A stretch of 64,000 bases of DNA. Origin: Vibrio gazogenes (lineage in GTDB: Bacteria; Pseudomonadota; Gammaproteobacteria; Enterobacterales; Vibrionaceae). A program made the position numbers and the translations under genes. This document shows positions 60,762-64,000 of this stretch, piece by piece. The notes beneath the pieces are model-generated. The model was not told the origin of the DNA, ran no database searches, and saw only the letters and a program-made list of their open reading frames with translations. The stretch is from assembly GCF_002196515.1 (NCBI RefSeq), contig NZ_CP018835.1, positions 2,108,001 to 2,172,000 on the forward strand. The letters are read 5' to 3'. The first letter of the stretch is position 1, and the number at the start of each line of letters is the position of its first letter.

Positions 60762-61763
60762 ATGACTGAACATAAAAGCCAACGAATTATCGATCTTCCG
60801 GAAGCTAGGTCTCCGATATCACAGTCAAAAGAAATGAATGATGAGATAGATTTCAGCGTGTTGTTTGCTGTATTGTGGCACGCCAAATGGTTCATTATCA
60901 GCTGTACCTTATTTTTCGCAATTGTCGGGGGCATTTATGCATTTATGAAGCCTGATATTTATCGGGCTGATGTTCTGCTCACGCCAACGACAGATGATAC
61001 AACGTCTCAGCTCGAATCTGTTGCAAGTCGATTTGGAGGCTTGGCATCGCTAGCTGGTATTAATGTTGGTAATGGTTATTCAGGAGTACAAAAAGCGTTG
61101 TATGCTATACAAGTACTTCAATCTCGAAAATTTATCGGAAACTTTATTCTGAAACATAATTTATTAGTTCCTTTAATGGCTGCAGAAGGATGGAATAAAG
61201 AGAGTGAGAAGCTAATATATAATCCCGATATATACGATGTAAAGAGCAGTCAATGGGTGAGTGAAGAAGGAAGCGTCATCAAGCCGAAATTGCTTGTCGC
61301 CATCCATTATTTTAATCGAGAAATATTACAGATTGATATTGATACTGAGACAAAAATGATCACAATTAGTGTTGACTTTTATTCTCCGTACATATCTCAG
61401 CAGTGGGTGAATTGGTTAGTAGAAGATTTAAATCATGAGATTCGCCTTCAGGATATGACTGATGCTCAGAATAGTATCAATTATTTAAATCAGCAGATTC
61501 TTCAGACAAGTTTGGCTGATACTCGTTCAATGTTATATCAGCTGGTTGAGCAACAGATAAAGAAATTAATGTTAACCGAAGTCCACCAAGAATACGTTCT
61601 TAAAACTGTAGATCCGGCGGTAGTTGCTACTGGCCCAGTTAAACCAAGACGATTATTAATTATAGCAATTGCATGTGTACTGGGTGGATTTATTGCTGTA
61701 TTCATTGTTTTCGTTAGACAGTTAATTATTAACAATAAAATAAATAATAATTCTCAACAGTAA
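60762..61763 (+). CDS. wzz: Chain-length determinant (Wzz-family) protein
   Basis: 333 residues with the two-membrane-span layout: TM1 about 45-65 ('WFIISCTLFFAIVGGIYAFM') and TM2 about 290-315 after the Pro-rich 'GPVKPRRLL'. The periplasmic part contains 'LLTPTTDDTTSQLESVASRFGGLASLAGI' (about 78-106, read in parts), typical of Wzz. It sets the O-antigen or capsule chain length together with the polymerase. It follows the SLBB export gene in the Vibrio order (Wzi-type, OtnA-type, Wzz). Confidence 0.9.
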   Translation: MTEHKSQRIIDLPEARSPISQSKEMNDEIDFSVLFAVLWHAKWFIISCTLFFAIVGGIYAFMKPDIYRADVLLTPTTDDTTSQLESVASRFGGLASLAGINVGNGYSGVQKALYAIQVLQSRKFIGNFILKHNLLVPLMAAEGWNKESEKLIYNPDIYDVKSSQWVSEEGSVIKPKLLVAIHYFNREILQIDIDTETKMITISVDFYSPYISQQWVNWLVEDLNHEIRLQDMTDAQNSINYLNQQILQTSLADTRSMLYQLVEQQIKKLMLTEVHQEYVLKTVDPAVVATGPVKPRRLLIIAIACVLGGFIAVFIVFVRQLIINNKINNNSQQ

Positions 61764-61881
61764 TATGGGTTATAGCACGGTTAGTTCATATAATTCTGTA
61801 AGGTGTTTATTTTTTCAGAATGATATTTCTATGTAATAAATTTCTTTGATGTCCGTAGAATAATAACTATTGGAGTGATTT

Positions 61882-62655
61882 ATGAAGGCTGTTATTTTAG
61901 CTGGTGGATTAGGTACTCGGCTAAGTGAAGAAACAGTGATCAAGCCGAAACCAATGGTTGAAATTGGTGGGAAGCCTATTCTTTGGCATATCATGAAAAT
62001 ATATTCTTTTTATGGTGTAAATGAGTTTATTATTTGCTGCGGTTATAAAGGGTATGTGATTAAAGAATATTTTGCGAATTACTTTATGCACATGTCGGAT
62101 ATTACTTTTGATATGGCAAAAAATCATATGCATGTCCATCATAAACGGGCTGATCCTTGGAAAGTTACATTAGTGGATACCGGTGAGGAATCAATGACCG
62201 GGGGACGGTTGAAACGTGTTCGAGAGTATATTAAGGATGAGTCTGACTTTTTCTTTACCTATGGTGATGGTGTTGCCGATGTCAATATTGCCAAGACATT
62301 GGATTTTCATCGTTCCCACGGCAAGCTTGCGACACTGACAGCCACTTATCCTCCCGGGCGTTTCGGTGTTCTTACGATAGAGCAAGATTCAGTGCGTTCA
62401 TTTCAGGAAAAACCGAAAGGGGACGGGGCTATGATTAATGGTGGTTTCTTTGTCCTCTCCCCTAAAGTTATTGACTTGATTGATGACGATCAAACCACTT
62501 GGGAACAAAACCCATTGAATCAGCTGGCTGCGGATGGGGAATTAATGGCCTATCGACATGACGGTTTCTGGCAACCTATGGATACGCTGCGTGACAAAAT
62601 GAAACTCGAGGAATTATGGGAGACACGCCAAGCTCCATGGAAACTGTGGGAGTAG
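61882..62655 (+). CDS. rfbF: Glucose-1-phosphate cytidylyltransferase
   Basis: 257 residues, full length. Nucleotidyltransferase start '[20 protein letters not shown]' with '[21 protein letters not shown]', then '[14 protein letters not shown]' (about 129-142, metal Asp) and '[18 protein letters not shown]' near the end: all diagnostic of RfbF/DdhA. It makes CDP-glucose from CTP and glucose-1-phosphate, the first step to CDP-3,6-dideoxyhexoses. Next gene 4 bp downstream. Confidence 0.96.
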   Translation: MKAVILAGGLGTRLSEETVIKPKPMVEIGGKPILWHIMKIYSFYGVNEFIICCGYKGYVIKEYFANYFMHMSDITFDMAKNHMHVHHKRADPWKVTLVDTGEESMTGGRLKRVREYIKDESDFFFTYGDGVADVNIAKTLDFHRSHGKLATLTATYPPGRFGVLTIEQDSVRSFQEKPKGDGAMINGGFFVLSPKVIDLIDDDQTTWEQNPLNQLAADGELMAYRHDGFWQPMDTLRDKMKLEELWETRQAPWKLWE

Positions 62656-62659
62656 TGAT

Positions 62660-63739
62660 ATGGCAAATCCATTATTCTGGAAAGGAAAGAAAGTATTTAT
62701 AACGGGCCATACCGGTTTCAAAGGGAGCTGGTTGACATCATGGCTGGCTTTGATGGGAGCGCAAGTCAAAGGCTTTTCTCTTGAAGCGCCTACGACACCA
62801 AGCCTATTCCATGTTGCAAAGCTTGATGAGTTGTGCTCAGAGCACCAGATTGGTGATATCCGTAATTACCAGCAACTCTGTCAGGCCATCAAAACCTTTC
62901 GTCCTGATATTGTGATTCATATGGCTGCTCAGCCGTTGGTACGATATTCCTATGAAAATCCCATTGAAACATATCAAAGTAATGTGATGGGGACGGTTCA
63001 TCTACTGGATGCGGTTCGGCAAATTGATTCTGTCCGTGCGATTGTCTGTGTAACCAGTGATAAATGTTATGAGAACCGTGAATGGGTGTGGGGATATCGT
63101 GAAGTTGACTCTATGGGAGGATATGACCCTTATTCTAATAGTAAGGGATGCTCCGAGTTAGTTATCAGCGCATACCGTAATTCTTATTTTAATCCTGATA
63201 ATTATGCCAGACATGGTGTTGCAATTGCCTCAGCCAGAGCTGGTAATGTCATCGGTGGAGGAGACTGGGCATCAGATCGGTTAATCCCTGATGTGTTAAA
63301 GGCATTTGCACAACGACAAGAAGTTGAGATTCGTAGCCCGAATGCGATCCGGCCTTGGCAGCATGTCCTTGAACCTTTATCCGGATATTTGACATTAGCG
63401 GAAAAGTTATATGAGCAAGGGGCTGACTATAGCGGCGGGTGGAATTTTGGCCCTTATAGTGCCGATGTCCGTCCCGTTCAATATATTGTTGATAAACTCG
63501 CTCAGTTCTGGGGGAATGGCGCATCATGGAGAGTGACAAAAGGCGAACATCCTCATGAGGCTCATTACTTAAAATTAGATTGCTCTAAAGCAGCTCAACT
63601 ACTTGATTGGCATCCTCGTTGGAATTTATCCAAAAGTTTAAAAGATATTGTGAATTGGCACCATGCATGGTTAGGTGGTGAAAATATGCAAGATTATGGT
63701 TTGAATGAAATTAAAAATTATATCGAGAGCAGAGATTAA
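62660..63739 (+). CDS. rfbG: CDP-glucose 4,6-dehydratase
   Basis: 359 residues. SDR start 'KKVFITGHTGFKGSWLTSWL' (about 9-28), 'HMAAQPLVRYSYENPIETYQ' (about 86-105), 'SDKCYENREWVWGYREVD' and 'GGYDPYSNSKGCSELV' with the Y-x3-K. 'GHTGFKGSWL' and 'NVIGGGDWA' are specific for RfbG/DdhB. It makes CDP-4-keto-6-deoxyglucose, the branch point for abequose, paratose, tyvelose and ascarylose. Co-transcribed with rfbF and rfbH. Confidence 0.96.
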   Translation: MANPLFWKGKKVFITGHTGFKGSWLTSWLALMGAQVKGFSLEAPTTPSLFHVAKLDELCSEHQIGDIRNYQQLCQAIKTFRPDIVIHMAAQPLVRYSYENPIETYQSNVMGTVHLLDAVRQIDSVRAIVCVTSDKCYENREWVWGYREVDSMGGYDPYSNSKGCSELVISAYRNSYFNPDNYARHGVAIASARAGNVIGGGDWASDRLIPDVLKAFAQRQEVEIRSPNAIRPWQHVLEPLSGYLTLAEKLYEQGADYSGGWNFGPYSADVRPVQYIVDKLAQFWGNGASWRVTKGEHPHEAHYLKLDCSKAAQLLDWHPRWNLSKSLKDIVNWHHAWLGGENMQDYGLNEIKNYIESRD

Positions 63740-63741
63740 GC

Positions 63742-64000
63742 ATGACTGAGCAAGAACTACGAACTCAAATTGCAGAATTAGTGAGCCAATATGCTGAACA
63801 AAAATATCAACATAAGGCTTTTAACTCGGGTACAGATGTTATCCCTCCTTCTGGTAAAGTTCTTGGTAAAGAAGAGCTTCAATATATGGTTGAAGCATCC
63901 TTAGATGGCTGGTTGACAACAGGTCGGTTTAATCGAGCTTTTGAGAAAAAATTAGGCGAATTCTTTGGTGGGGGACATGTATTGACAACGACGTCAGGCT
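63742..64000 (+). CDS. rfbH: CDP-4-keto-6-deoxyglucose-3-dehydratase RfbH (5' part, cut by window end)
   Basis: Starts ATG at 63742, 2 bp after rfbG, and runs to the window end (about 86 residues): 'MTEQELRTQIAELVSQYAEQ', 'DVIPPSGKVLGKEEL', 'MVEASLDGWLTTGRFNRAFE' and 'FFGGGHVLTTTSG', the start of the PMP/[2Fe-2S] enzyme of the aminotransferase fold. RfbH removes the C3 hydroxyl, committing the pathway to 3,6-dideoxyhexoses. The final sugar is decided by genes beyond the window. Confidence 0.93.
   Translation, partial: MTEQELRTQIAELVSQYAEQKYQHKAFNSGTDVIPPSGKVLGKEELQYMVEASLDGWLTTGRFNRAFEKKLGEFFGGGHVLTTTSG

Overview
The window is a piece of a Vibrio-like gammaproteobacterial chromosome. From about 19.66 kb rightward the gene order yicC / rph-pyrE / two lipid A acyltransferases / slmA / coaBC / mcp / radC / rpmB-rpmG / mutM / coaD / LPS-core glycosyltransferases / kdkA / waaA / waaF / hldD / O-antigen-capsule genes matches the order I know from Vibrio cholerae. 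A JUMPstart/ops element and a yjbEFGH operon also fit that group. Identification is from gene content and order only; no rRNA is present.

Region 1 (1-938) is the decayed right end of one genomic island: the 3' end of an unrecognised gene, a RhuM N-terminal fragment cut off after about 30 codons, and an antisense remnant of a tyrosine integrase next to a copy of the yicC 3'-end att sequence.

Region 2 (911-19682) is a second island of about 18.8 kb, intact at both ends, inserted in the 3' end of yicC. It is bounded by a 28-bp direct repeat (911-938 and 19655-19682) and has its own integrase (18206-19423). Both ends carry the same paired 8-mers at 12-bp spacing, probable integrase arm sites. 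Cargo from left to right: a winged-helix-like protein; three tandem inovirus Gp2 (YagK/YfjJ) HUH-like paralogues, each preceded by its own hairpin of different sequence but the same geometry; AlpA; an RNase HI; a three-gene SIR2 / small accessory / SMC-ATPase operon that looks like Lamassu-Sir2; two small exported proteins; a WYL regulator; a membrane microprotein; two DUF2787 proteins; a RadC-like protein; an IS630 remnant; and a BcgI-like restriction-modification pair. It is a mobile defence island.

Region 3 (19.66-31.5 kb) is core chromosome: RNA processing and pyrimidine synthesis (yicC, rph, pyrE with its attenuator), lipid A acylation, nucleoid occlusion, CoA synthesis (coaBC, coaD), a chemoreceptor, radC, ribosomal proteins L28/L33 and mutM.

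Region 4 (31.66-45.7 kb) is the LPS inner/outer core locus: five GT9 heptosyltransferase-type enzymes, GT2, GT4 and GT32 transferases, Kdo transferase WaaA, Kdo kinase, O-antigen ligase WaaL and heptose epimerase HldD. The stretch 35.4-37.6 kb is visibly AT-rich and looks acquired.

Region 5 (44.2-64 kb) is the variable surface-polysaccharide region. Relics of ugd and rmlB flank hldD. A WbpM-like dehydratase, an epimerase/reductase and a phosphoglycosyl transferase form an initiating-sugar module. They are followed by a DHH phosphoesterase, the yjbEFGH operon, and then, behind a JUMPstart/ops leader, a Wzi-type protein, a large SLBB export protein, Wzz and rfbF-rfbG-rfbH (CDP-4-keto-6-deoxyhexose pathway), with rfbH cut by the window end.

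The most interesting unexplained structure is the triplicated HUH-like gene with private, apparently SD-sequestering hairpins (2572-4652). Second is the SIR2 protein with a Cys-rich insertion and an Asn where the catalytic His is expected (6030-7871).
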